Below are positions 27,203-34,381 of a DNA stretch of 64,000 nt, piece by piece; the stretch's first letter is position 1; the number at the start of each line of letters is the position of its first letter. Below the pieces are notes generated by a model that ran no database searches, was not told the DNA's origin, and saw nothing but the letters and a program-made list of their open reading frames with translations. The translations under genes were made by a program, and so were the position numbers. Source of the DNA: Byssovorax sp. (GTDB lineage: Bacteria > Myxococcota_A > Polyangia > Polyangiales > Polyangiaceae); NCBI GenBank assembly GCA_025362495.1, contig JANYGI010000151.1, positions 1-64,000 of the forward strand, in the 5' to 3' direction.

Positions 27203-28978
27203 TCACCGCCGCTTGTCGCACTCCTGGGCTTCCCAGGCCACGACGTGGCGCTTCGTCCACGGGCGATACCGGATCTTCCTGCCGCCGCCGCGCCCCGCGA
27301 GGGTCAGCACCACCTCGGGCTTCTTTCCGCTCTTCGGCGCGATCGCGTCGTCGGCGGGCAGCTTGGCCGAGAGCACCAGGGCGCCGTCGCGCAGGCCGGC
27401 GATCTCGGCCGCGGAGCCTCGCACGACCCCGGTGACGACCGCGGGAGTCCGCGCGAGGCTGCGCCGATCGAAGCCGAGATCGAGGACGTTGTCGTCGCGG
27501 GAGACACGGTGAAAGCAGGGGCCAAAGGCGCTGTCGGGGAGCTCGACCGCCTCACCATGGGTGATGACGCGATCGAACGTCGCACCGCCGCTGTCGCCGA
27601 GCTCGCGCTGCACCGCCTCGCGCCAGGCCGAGAGCGGGTAGGCGCGGTGCCCTTCGATCCGGCCCCGGGCGAGGAGCTCCCGCACCAGATCCTCGATCCC
27701 GCGCTGGCCGGAAGAGGCCTTTTGAATGGCCGCGTCGGTGAGGGCGGCATACCGCGCTCCCCGGCGATACTCCTCCTGCGAGCGGCCGCCGGCCGAGGTC
27801 GCGCACGCCGCGGCGCGCTCGGGAGAGGCCCTGTCGTCCATGGTGCGGCGGAGATCGCCGAGCACGTCGCGCGGCGTGACCATGCCGCTCTCGAGGAGCC
27901 AGCGGCGGGCGAGGTGGACCGTGAAGCCCTCGGAGAACCACACGGCCTCTCGGCCACTCTCGTCCTCGAGCCGCAGGGCGCCGCCGAGATACCGGTGGGT
28001 GAGCTCGTGCGCGACCACGCTCTTGAGGCCGGCGTCGAAGGCTCGCGCCTGATCGAACCACAGCGCGAACGAGCTCGTGAGGGCGGCGCCGTCGTGAGCT
28101 CCGCCGAGGCCCGGCGCCGCGACGAGGAGAAAGGCGAAGGGATCCGCAGGCGCTTTCGCGGCGCTGGCGGGATCCTCGAAGAAGCGATCGAGCGTCACGA
28201 GCGCGGCCGTGGACCAGTAAAACGCGGCGCGGGTGTCGAACCCGGGCGAGCCCAGGACGACGAGGCGGGCCGGGGCGAGCGGGCGGGGCGGGGCGCCGGC
28301 GTCGTCGCCGTCGATCGGCGAGGGCAGGGAAGGCAGCGCCTCTTCGACGTGGGTCGGCCCGGCGAGGTACGCGGCCTGACCGAGCTGCTCGCTCGACGCG
28401 CGGGCGGTCTCGACGAGGCCGACACCGAACGACGACGCAGCCGAGGCCCCGACCGCGAGCGCGTCGAGGTGCCAGCGGATCCGTACGGGGATCACCGACT
28501 CGATCCGCGGCAGCAGCAGGAATGCGTGGCCGACGCCGCTGGCGTGATCGCGCGTCAAATGGAGCCCGAAGCGCGAGGTGTCGCCGTTGGCGCGGGCCCG
28601 GTAGCGGACGACGAGCTCGCCGCCGCGGGGCGCGCGGGCAGGAAGGTAGGTGCGGTCGGGCGCGTCGTCGGGGCCGTCGTGGAGCGGGAGATCGCCGTCG
28701 CCGTCGCGGGCCTCGACGCGCCCGATCGCACTCGCGCCGCGGGTGTCGGCCCAGAGGCGCGCCACGTCGAGCGCCGCCACCTTCGCGGCCGCGTCGCCGG
28801 AGAGGCGGAGCGCGACAGAGACCTCGCCCGCGGCGGGATCGGGGGTGAGATCGATCGTCAGCCCCGGCCAGGCGGGCTCGGCCAGGGCGGGATCGACCTT
28901 CACGTCGGCGCGCGATCGGCAGCCGGCGAGCGCGAGGATCGCGGCGATCCCGAGGAGGCGAAGCGAGAGGCCCAGCAC
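27203..28978 (-). CDS. M61-like metallopeptidase lipoprotein with C-terminal PDZ-like domain
   Basis: A 591-residue exported protein. GTG 28978 gives a signal peptide and lipobox ILALAGC; the ORF extends upstream to 29533 only as an antisense shadow of mutH. An N-terminal beta domain precedes the gluzincin motif VVAHELTHRYL near residue 320 and the third zinc ligand in WFSEGFTVHLARRW. The C-terminal region (RTPAVVTGVVRGSAAEIAGL, then RDGALVLS) looks like a PDZ repeat. The order matches glycyl-aminopeptidase-like M61 enzymes. It likely trims peptides in the periplasm or at the surface. It is divergent from mutH with only 70 bp between the starts. Confidence 0.75.
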   Translation of the reverse strand: MLGLSLRLLGIAAILALAGCRSRADVKVDPALAEPAWPGLTIDLTPDPAAGEVSVALRLSGDAAAKVAALDVARLWADTRGASAIGRVEARDGDGDLPLHDGPDDAPDRTYLPARAPRGGELVVRYRARANGDTSRFGLHLTRDHASGVGHAFLLLPRIESVIPVRIRWHLDALAVGASAASSFGVGLVETARASSEQLGQAAYLAGPTHVEEALPSLPSPIDGDDAGAPPRPLAPARLVVLGSPGFDTRAAFYWSTAALVTLDRFFEDPASAAKAPADPFAFLLVAAPGLGGAHDGAALTSSFALWFDQARAFDAGLKSVVAHELTHRYLGGALRLEDESGREAVWFSEGFTVHLARRWLLESGMVTPRDVLGDLRRTMDDRASPERAAACATSAGGRSQEEYRRGARYAALTDAAIQKASSGQRGIEDLVRELLARGRIEGHRAYPLSAWREAVQRELGDSGGATFDRVITHGEAVELPDSAFGPCFHRVSRDDNVLDLGFDRRSLARTPAVVTGVVRGSAAEIAGLRDGALVLSAKLPADDAIAPKSGKKPEVVLTLAGRGGGRKIRYRPWTKRHVVAWEAQECDKRR

Positions 28979-29035
28979 GCGGCCCCGATCTAGCGCACTT
29001 CTCGGGCAGAATGGGCTCGAACCGCCGACCCTGAC

Positions 29036-29067
29036 GTTGACACCGTTGATGAAGTTGACACCGTTGA
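29036..29067. repeat. Direct repeat GTTGACACCGTTGA at the mutH start
   Basis: Two identical 14-bp copies at 29036-29049 and 29054-29067, 18 bp apart, flank and include the mutH start codon. Each is internally repetitive (GTTGA twice). Just upstream, 28999-29032 read on the minus strand resembles a tRNA T-arm (GGCGGTTCGAGCC). May be a regulatory pair or a scar of integration. Confidence 0.55.
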
Positions 29068-29756
29068 CACCCGCGTCGCCACGCAGCGAGGAGGAGCTCC
29101 TCGGTCGCGCGCGCGAGCTCGCCGGCCGCCGCATGGTCGACCTCGCCGCGGCGCTCGGCGTCTCGCTCGCGGGCGACGGCGTGAGCACCAAGGGCAAGAT
29201 GGGCGCGCTGATCGAGCGGGCCCTCGGCGCCACCGGCGGCTCGGCGGCGGTGCCGGATTTCCCGCACCTCGGGATCGAGCTGAAGACGATCCCCATCGAC
29301 CGCGAAGGCCGCCCGCGCGAGTCGACGTTCGTGTGCACGCTGTCGCTCGCCGACGCCGATCGCGCCGAGTGGAGCGCGTCGTGGGTGCGCCGCAAGCTGG
29401 CCCGCGTGCTCTGGATCCCGATCGTGATCCCGCCCGATCGCGCTCTCGGCGAGCGGATCATCGGCGCGCCGGTGCTGTGGCGGCCGACGCCCGCCGAGGA
29501 CGCCGTCCTGCGCGACGACTTCGACGAGATCATGGGCCTGATCGGGCTAGGCGGCGTCGATCACCTGACGGCGCGCACCGGCCGCGCGCTCCAGGCGCGC
29601 CCGAAGGCGGCCCACGGGCGGGTGCGGACGGCGGCGTTCGGCCCGGACGACGAGCCGACGACCGCGCTGCCGCGGGGCTTCTACCTGAGGGTGGGGTTCA
29701 CCGAGGCCATCCTCCGCGGCGCGGGGGCGGCCGGATCGTTTGAGCTCAAACGATGA
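29049..29756 (+). CDS. mutH: DNA mismatch repair endonuclease MutH
   Basis: A 235-residue endonuclease matching E. coli MutH along its length. With ATG 29049 the catalytic residues fall at the same numbers as in E. coli: Glu56, Asp70, Glu77 and Lys79 (DFPHLGIELK, 70-79). Other shared blocks are ELKTIPIDREGRPRESTFVC, KLARVLWIP, RPKAAHGRV and LPRGFYLR. MutH nicks the unmethylated strand at hemimethylated GATC after activation by MutS/MutL. Canonical MutH belongs to Dam-containing gammaproteobacteria, so its presence here suggests lateral transfer or an unusual repair set. No dam, mutS or mutL is in the window. No clear ribosome-binding site precedes the ATG; direct repeats overlap the start. 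Confidence 0.93.
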   Translation: MKLTPLTPASPRSEEELLGRARELAGRRMVDLAAALGVSLAGDGVSTKGKMGALIERALGATGGSAAVPDFPHLGIELKTIPIDREGRPRESTFVCTLSLADADRAEWSASWVRRKLARVLWIPIVIPPDRALGERIIGAPVLWRPTPAEDAVLRDDFDEIMGLIGLGGVDHLTARTGRALQARPKAAHGRVRTAAFGPDDEPTTALPRGFYLRVGFTEAILRGAGAAGSFELKR

Positions 29757-29772
29757 TGGTTTGAGCTCAAAC
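29736..29772. repeat. Two perfect palindromes at the 3' end of mutH
   Basis: TCGTTTGAGCTCAAACGA (29736-29753) is an 18-bp perfect palindrome encoding the last codons of mutH. GTTTGAGCTCAAAC (29759-29772) repeats its 14-bp core 22 bp further on, centre to centre. The neighbouring genes converge here, so promoter control is unlikely. Each copy can form a hairpin, without a U-tract. Confidence 0.75.
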
Positions 29773-29819
29773 TATCGAAGGCGGGCGCTGAGGGGGTAGG
29801 GGGCGCAGCCCCATCGCGA

Positions 29820-31679
29820 CTACACCGTCGCGAACGAGTCGTCGCTGATGTCGAGGGGCGAGCTGTCCTCGCGGCCCATGATCTCGGCGTCGAGCTTGAC
29901 GGCGGGCAGGACGCTGCGGGCGAAGTACGCCGCCGCGTGGAGCTTGCCCTGGTAGAAGGCGCGATCCTTGGCGCCGGCGTCGCCCTCGGGGAGCGCCGCG
30001 GTCTTGTCGAGGGCGATCTTCGCGCCCTCGAGGAGCAGCCACGCCACGGCGACCTCGCTCATCATTTCGAGGAAGCGGTTGGCCGCGAGCGGGATCAGGC
30101 CGCCCTTGCCCATGTGCGACCACGAGAGCAGGCGCATCGCCGAGCCGCCGACGGCCTCGTGCGCGGCCTCGAGCTCCTTCACGAGCGGCCCGAGGATGGC
30201 GTGCTTCTCGTTGGCCTTGCAGAAGCCGGCGACGTCGGAGAGGAAGGCCTGGAGGTTCTTCCCGCCGGCCTGGCCGAGCTTGCGCCCGACGAGATCCATG
30301 GCCTGGATGTGGTTCGTGCCCTCGTAGATCGAGAAGATCTTCGCGTCGCGGCAGTACTGCTCGACGGGGTAATCCTTGGTGTAGCCGGCGCCGCCATAGG
30401 TCTGGATCGCCGTCTCGCAGACGCGGAACGATTGATCCGAGCCGTAGGCCTTCACCAGCGGGACGAGCAGATCGACCTGGCCCTGGTGGTACGAGACCTT
30501 CGCGTCGTCCTTGCCGGTGAAGGCGCGGACGGCGTCCTGGTGGCGGGCGAGCTTGACGATCAGGGCGCGGATGCCTTCGACGCGCGACTTCATGTCGAGG
30601 AGCATGCGACGCACGTCGGGGTGCTGGATGATCGACACGCGCGGCGCCGTCGGATCCTTCCACTGCGTGAAGTTCGGGCCCTGCTTGCGATCCTTGGCGT
30701 AGTCGAGCGCGTTGAGGTACGCGGCCGAGGCCACCGCGACGCCCTGCACGCCGACCGAGATGCGCGCGCCGTTCATCATGCGGAACATCTGCGGCATGCC
30801 CTGGTTCTCGACGGTGCCGACCAGCTCGCCGATGCAGGCGTCGCTCTCGCCGAAGTTGAGCACGCACGTCGACGAGCCGTTGATGCCCATCTTGTGCTCG
30901 ATCGAGCCGACGTTGACGTCGTTGCGCTCGCCCACGCTCGCGTCGGCGTTGATACGGAGCTTGGGGATGATGAAGAGCGACAGGCCCTTCGTGCCCGGGG
31001 GCGCGCCCTCGACGCGGGCGAGCGCGAGGTGGACGATGTTCTGCGCGAGATCGTGATCGCCGCCGGAGATGAAGATCTTCGTGCCGCGGATGATGTAGCG
31101 GCCGTCGGCCTGCTTGGTCGCGGTGGTGGTCGAGGCGCCGACGTCGGAGCCGGCGTGGGGCTCGGTGAGGCACATCGTGCCGCCCCAGGTGCCGTTGGAC
31201 ATCGGCCCGAGGTAGAGCGCCTTCTGCGCTTCGGTGCCGAAATGCTCGATGACCTCGGCCGCGCCGAACGCGAGCCCGGGGTACATGTTGAACGCGGCGT
31301 TGGCGCCCGAGAGGAACTCTTCGACGATCGCCGTGAGGCTGTGCGGAGCGCCCTGGCCGCCGTGATCCGGCGAGACGGAGAGCGTCTTCCAGCCGGCCTC
31401 GTAGAGCTTGTCCCAGGCGCCCTTGAAGCCGGGCGGCGTCTTCACGTTGCCGTCTTCGAGGCGGCAGCCGACGCGATCGCCGACGCTGTTGAGCGGCCCG
31501 AGCACCTCGCAGCAGAACTTGTACGACTCGTCGAGCACCATCGCGATCTCGTCCGGGCCCCAGGCCTCGAACGGCGCCTGGCTCAGGATCTCGTCGAGGT
31601 GAAACTGCTCGAAGAGGAGGAAGCGCATCTCGCGAAGGTCGGCTTTGTAGCGGTTCTGGGCGGGGTGGGCGTTCGACAC
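29820..31679 (-). CDS. Acyl-CoA dehydrogenase (DmdC/AcdH-like long form)
   Basis: A 619-residue FAD enzyme, longer than the usual ~380-residue short forms. GTG 31679 is chosen because AGGAGGATCCA directly precedes it; an in-frame ATG exists at 31760. Features include an N-terminal helical extension, the FAD/substrate segment MCLTEPHAGSDVG, KIFISGGDHDL, the catalytic region TYGGAGYTKDYPVEQYCRDA and YEGTNHIQAMDLVGRK. It dehydrogenates acyl-CoA thioesters at the alpha-beta bond. The long form with C-terminal helical domain resembles 3-methylmercaptopropionyl-CoA dehydrogenases and related enzymes; chain-length preference is not predictable. A sigma-70-like promoter lies 79 bp upstream. Confidence 0.9.
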   Translation of the reverse strand: MSNAHPAQNRYKADLREMRFLLFEQFHLDEILSQAPFEAWGPDEIAMVLDESYKFCCEVLGPLNSVGDRVGCRLEDGNVKTPPGFKGAWDKLYEAGWKTLSVSPDHGGQGAPHSLTAIVEEFLSGANAAFNMYPGLAFGAAEVIEHFGTEAQKALYLGPMSNGTWGGTMCLTEPHAGSDVGASTTTATKQADGRYIIRGTKIFISGGDHDLAQNIVHLALARVEGAPPGTKGLSLFIIPKLRINADASVGERNDVNVGSIEHKMGINGSSTCVLNFGESDACIGELVGTVENQGMPQMFRMMNGARISVGVQGVAVASAAYLNALDYAKDRKQGPNFTQWKDPTAPRVSIIQHPDVRRMLLDMKSRVEGIRALIVKLARHQDAVRAFTGKDDAKVSYHQGQVDLLVPLVKAYGSDQSFRVCETAIQTYGGAGYTKDYPVEQYCRDAKIFSIYEGTNHIQAMDLVGRKLGQAGGKNLQAFLSDVAGFCKANEKHAILGPLVKELEAAHEAVGGSAMRLLSWSHMGKGGLIPLAANRFLEMMSEVAVAWLLLEGAKIALDKTAALPEGDAGAKDRAFYQGKLHAAAYFARSVLPAVKLDAEIMGREDSSPLDISDDSFATV

Positions 31680-31757
31680 TGGATCCTCCTGCTGCGGTGT
31701 GCTGGTAGCCGGGGCTATTCCTCGGTCTTCCGCTCGTGACGCAGTAATTCGGGGATC

Positions 31758-31785
31758 CACATAGCATGCCGCCGCATCGCGTCAA
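31758..31785 (-). promoter_or_regulatory. Sigma-70-like promoter of the acyl-CoA dehydrogenase
   Basis: On the minus strand TTGACG (31785-31780), a 16-bp spacer and TATGTG (31763-31758) precede the GTG start. The region above is unusually AT-rich and contains a 10-bp palindrome CAACTAGTTG (31799-31808) that could be an operator. Confidence 0.5.
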
Positions 31786-31885
31786 GATAGACTTGATGCA
31801 ACTAGTTGAAATTAAAACGAAATTTGACGATGAAAATCGGCGTCCGCCATGGAGTGCAACTACATAGCGGGCGCGCGAGGGGCGC

Positions 31886-34072
31886 TCAGCCAGGATCGAG
31901 AACGAGCGCGCCGAAGGCCTCGGGGACGTGAAAGTTCGGCTTGGGCGTACGAGGCGGGCTCCAGGCGAGGAAGTGGCGATCGCCGGTGCCTTCCATGCGG
32001 TACAGGCCGAGCGGGAGGCGCGCGCCTGCCGTGAGCGCAGCGACGATGTCCGGCGCCGTCAGCAGCGCCTCGATCACCGCGGTGTGCGCGGCGGCGTTGC
32101 GCGTCGTCGCGATCTTCGCGCCGCTCGACCACGCCGTGCTCTGCTTGCCGCTGTCGCGATCGATCTCGATGTCGAAGAAGTGACCGAAGGGGCCGAGCTC
32201 GATCTCGAAATAGTGCTTCGGATGCGCGGGATCCGGCGTGAAGAAGATCTCGGCGCAGTCCTCGTTGTAGAGGCCCTTGCGCTCGATCTCGACCGGGCGC
32301 GACGTGTCGACGTGGAGGCCAGCGCCCGAGAGCTCGAGCAGCGCGTGGAGGCCGGCCTTGCTCCAGATGAAGCGGGCGCGCGTGGTGATCCCGCTCGCGA
32401 CGCCGGCGTAGTCGGTCTGCCAGGAGACGGGTGCGGCGCGCGTCCACGCGGCGTCGTCGGACTTGCCGTCGAGGGTGATCGTATCGGTGCCGAGCGGCGC
32501 GGCGTGGGCTTCGGGTTTGCCCGAAGATGCGTGCGAAAGGGCAGGGGGCGCGACCACCGGAGGCGCGGGCGCCGCTGTCGCGGTCGGCGGCGCGAGCACC
32601 TCGGGCGCGGGGACTTGATCGTGATCGTGATCGTGATCGTGATCGGCCGCGGGCGCGGCGCCGGGCGGCGATCCATGGCCGAGCGCGTCCCAATCGGGGC
32701 CGGCGGGCGTCTTCGTCCCCGGGGGATCGAAGTCGATCGTGAAGGGCGCCATCGCCTTGAAATGCACGGGGCGCGGCGAGTCGAGGAGGCTCGCTCCATC
32801 GCCGACGATCGACGTGGCCTTGAGGTCGAGCTTGTAGCGCTTCGCGGCGACCTCGATCAGCGGCGACGTGGTGTGGCCGCCGAGCTCGCGGCCGAGCGTC
32901 GGGTTGTTGTAGAGGCCGAGGAACGCCGAGCCGACGCGATCGACGAGCACCGGGTTCGTGCCGCCGATCGCGACGTGCTCCGCGGTGGGTCGCAGCGATT
33001 GAAACCCGTCGCCGGCCATGCCCGGCGCGCCCTCGGCGAGGACGGCGTCGGGCGTGGAGATCTCGAGCGTGTCGACCATGCGATCGGCGAACGCGAGGAG
33101 CGTGGCGACGTAGAGCGCGCGGTCCTCGGGGAGCTTCTCCTTGCGCTGATCGAGGTACTCGCCGAGCTCCTTGTGCATGCGCCACTTCTGCTTGTAACCA
33201 GGCGCTTTGTCCGAGAGCATCACCGTGCCCTGCATGCCCTTGATCGCCAGCGAGACGACGGCGTAGCGGTGCGCCTTGATCTTCGGGAGCGAGACGAAGA
33301 GGCCGTGATCGAGGGTCTCGGCGAGGATCTTCGGGAGGAGCAGCGTGGGCACGTGCGTCGCGCCGATCCCGGTGATCGCCAGGGGTTTTCCCGGCTGATC
33401 GCCCTCGACGTCGAAGACGCCGTCGTCGTCCATCGCGACGAGATGGACGCCTTCTTCCTTCGCCATCGCGTCGTAGCCGGTGAGGTGCGTAACCGTCTCC
33501 CAGTGCTTGTGCGAGATGCCGCAGCCCTCGGCGATGGTGATCGTTTTGTGGCCGCGGGCCTTGAGGCACTGGACCACGCCGCGGGTGAAGTCGACGTCGG
33601 TGCCGCGCCCATGGACGCCGTCGTCGCCATGGAATTTCTGGGGATCCTTGATGCTGTCGAAGCCGCAGAGGTTGGGCTTCAGCAGCACCGGCGTGTCGGG
33701 CCCGCGCTTCGGAACCACGGCCTCGCAGATGCGTTTTCCGAGCTCGAGCGGTGTGGTGCCCCGGAGCATCGTGACCGGCGAGGTGTCGCTCTTGAGGCGC
33801 TCGATGTGGCGCTTGCGGAGCGCCGCGCCGTCGACGGAGCCCGAGGCGAGGACGCTGGGCCCAGCCTGGTACGGCGCAGAGGCCTGCGTGACGGTGTCGG
33901 CCGAAGCGCTGGCCGCGGGCGCCGAGGCCGACGACGCGGCCGTGGGCGCGATGCTGGCCGGGAGCTCGGCGCCGGCGTCGGCGGCGGCGTCGGGCGGCGG
34001 TGATTTGCCGCAGCCAGCGAGGAGCCCGGCAGCAGCGACGAGGAAGAGCGAGGTTCGAGCGATGAGCGTCAA
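31886..34072 (-). CDS. DUF362 lipoprotein with C-terminal CBM9-like domain
   Basis: A 728-residue exported protein. The signal peptide has lipobox GLLAGC (Cys near residue 21). Residues ~125-420 form a DUF362 domain (VLLKPNLCGFDSIKDP, TITIAEGCG, SLPKIKAHRYAVVSLAIKGM). A low-complexity linker holds DHDHDHDHD (near residue 480). The last ~200 residues (LDGKSDDAAWTRAAPVSWQT, EDCAEIFFTPDPAHPKHYFE) look like a family 9-type carbohydrate-binding beta-sandwich. Many DUF362 proteins carry Fe-S clusters; none is seen here. The fusion suggests a surface protein binding a glycan, with DUF362 of unknown catalytic role. Confidence 0.75.
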   Translation of the reverse strand: MTLIARTSLFLVAAAGLLAGCGKSPPPDAAADAGAELPASIAPTAASSASAPAASASADTVTQASAPYQAGPSVLASGSVDGAALRKRHIERLKSDTSPVTMLRGTTPLELGKRICEAVVPKRGPDTPVLLKPNLCGFDSIKDPQKFHGDDGVHGRGTDVDFTRGVVQCLKARGHKTITIAEGCGISHKHWETVTHLTGYDAMAKEEGVHLVAMDDDGVFDVEGDQPGKPLAITGIGATHVPTLLLPKILAETLDHGLFVSLPKIKAHRYAVVSLAIKGMQGTVMLSDKAPGYKQKWRMHKELGEYLDQRKEKLPEDRALYVATLLAFADRMVDTLEISTPDAVLAEGAPGMAGDGFQSLRPTAEHVAIGGTNPVLVDRVGSAFLGLYNNPTLGRELGGHTTSPLIEVAAKRYKLDLKATSIVGDGASLLDSPRPVHFKAMAPFTIDFDPPGTKTPAGPDWDALGHGSPPGAAPAADHDHDHDHDQVPAPEVLAPPTATAAPAPPVVAPPALSHASSGKPEAHAAPLGTDTITLDGKSDDAAWTRAAPVSWQTDYAGVASGITTRARFIWSKAGLHALLELSGAGLHVDTSRPVEIERKGLYNEDCAEIFFTPDPAHPKHYFEIELGPFGHFFDIEIDRDSGKQSTAWSSGAKIATTRNAAAHTAVIEALLTAPDIVAALTAGARLPLGLYRMEGTGDRHFLAWSPPRTPKPNFHVPEAFGALVLDPG
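32617..32644. repeat. GATCGT microsatellite coding for Asp-His repeats
   Basis: Four and two-thirds copies of the 6-bp unit GATCGT within the DUF362 gene encode alternating His and Asp on the minus strand. The unit number could vary by slippage without frame change. The His/Asp run could bind metal. Confidence 0.8.
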
Positions 34073-34237
34073 GGGAGCGCCTCCAGTCCAGGGGAACGCC
34101 GCCGGGACGCCGCGGATTCTCGCCGATCGACAGGGGCCGCGATAGCAGCTCGCTCGGCCGGCTCAGGCGATGCGTGCGATCGTCATCGGCCGGGCACGAG
34201 CGGCATCCGGTTCCGAGTGGTCGCTCATCCACCACCC

Positions 34238-34295
34238 AAACATTATGTCAACTCGCCGCCGGCCCCCGGCCGGACGGTGAGTTGACATAATGTTT
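34238..34295. repeat. Long hairpin with 17-bp perfect arms
   Basis: Arms AAACATTATGTCAACTC (34238-34254) and GAGTTGACATAATGTTT (34279-34295) are exact inverse copies. The interior adds CCG/CGG and CCGGCC/GGCCGG pairs (34259-34264 with 34268-34273), leaving a 3-nt loop. The whole forms a nearly continuous stem of about 27 bp. No U-tract follows on the minus strand. Confidence 0.85.
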
Positions 34296-34307
34296 CTTAT
34301 GCGAATT
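34280..34307 (+). other. dif-like XerC/XerD recombination site (candidate)
   Basis: The core CATAA-TGTTTC-TTATG (34286-34301) has the layout of a Xer site: two 5-bp inner half-sites around a 6-bp centre. Compared with E. coli dif (from memory), the left arm matches about 7 of 11 and the right arm about 8 of 11. The left arm of the hairpin holds a second, inverted half-site. Could be the chromosomal dif, an element attachment site, or coincidence. Confidence 0.35.
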
Positions 34308-34328
34308 ACGTTAGGCGACAAACGAAGG

Positions 34329-34358
34329 GGAGACGGCGTCCCCCCGGCCGCCGTCTCC
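34329..34358 (-). terminator. Terminator of the BamB-like gene
   Basis: A 10-bp perfect stem GGAGACGGCG/CGCCGTCTCC with a 10-nt loop lies 24 bp downstream of the stop codon; on the minus strand it is followed by CCTTCGTTTGT, a weak U-rich run. Confidence 0.5.
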
Positions 34359-34381
34359 GCCATCCCCCCGCGTCGCCGAGC

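Larger units (their letters stand above)
34073..34381. other. 309-bp intergenic region with hairpin, dif-like site and terminator
   Basis: Lies between the BamB-like gene and the DUF362 gene, both on the minus strand. It contains a terminator-like stem (34329-34358), an AT-rich dif-like sequence (34280-34307) and a 58-nt hairpin (34238-34295). No coding sequence is supported; short ORFs here cross the hairpin. Confidence 0.6.

Noticed and set aside
28650-29048. N-terminal extension of MutH
   Set aside because: The upstream in-frame part is antisense to the M61-like gene and non-protein-like; ATG 29049 puts the catalytic residues at E. coli numbering.
28997-29075. tRNA gene on the minus strand
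   Set aside because: Only the T-arm-like part is recognisable; acceptor and T-stem pairing fail and no anticodon arm can be drawn. Kept only as a possible remnant.
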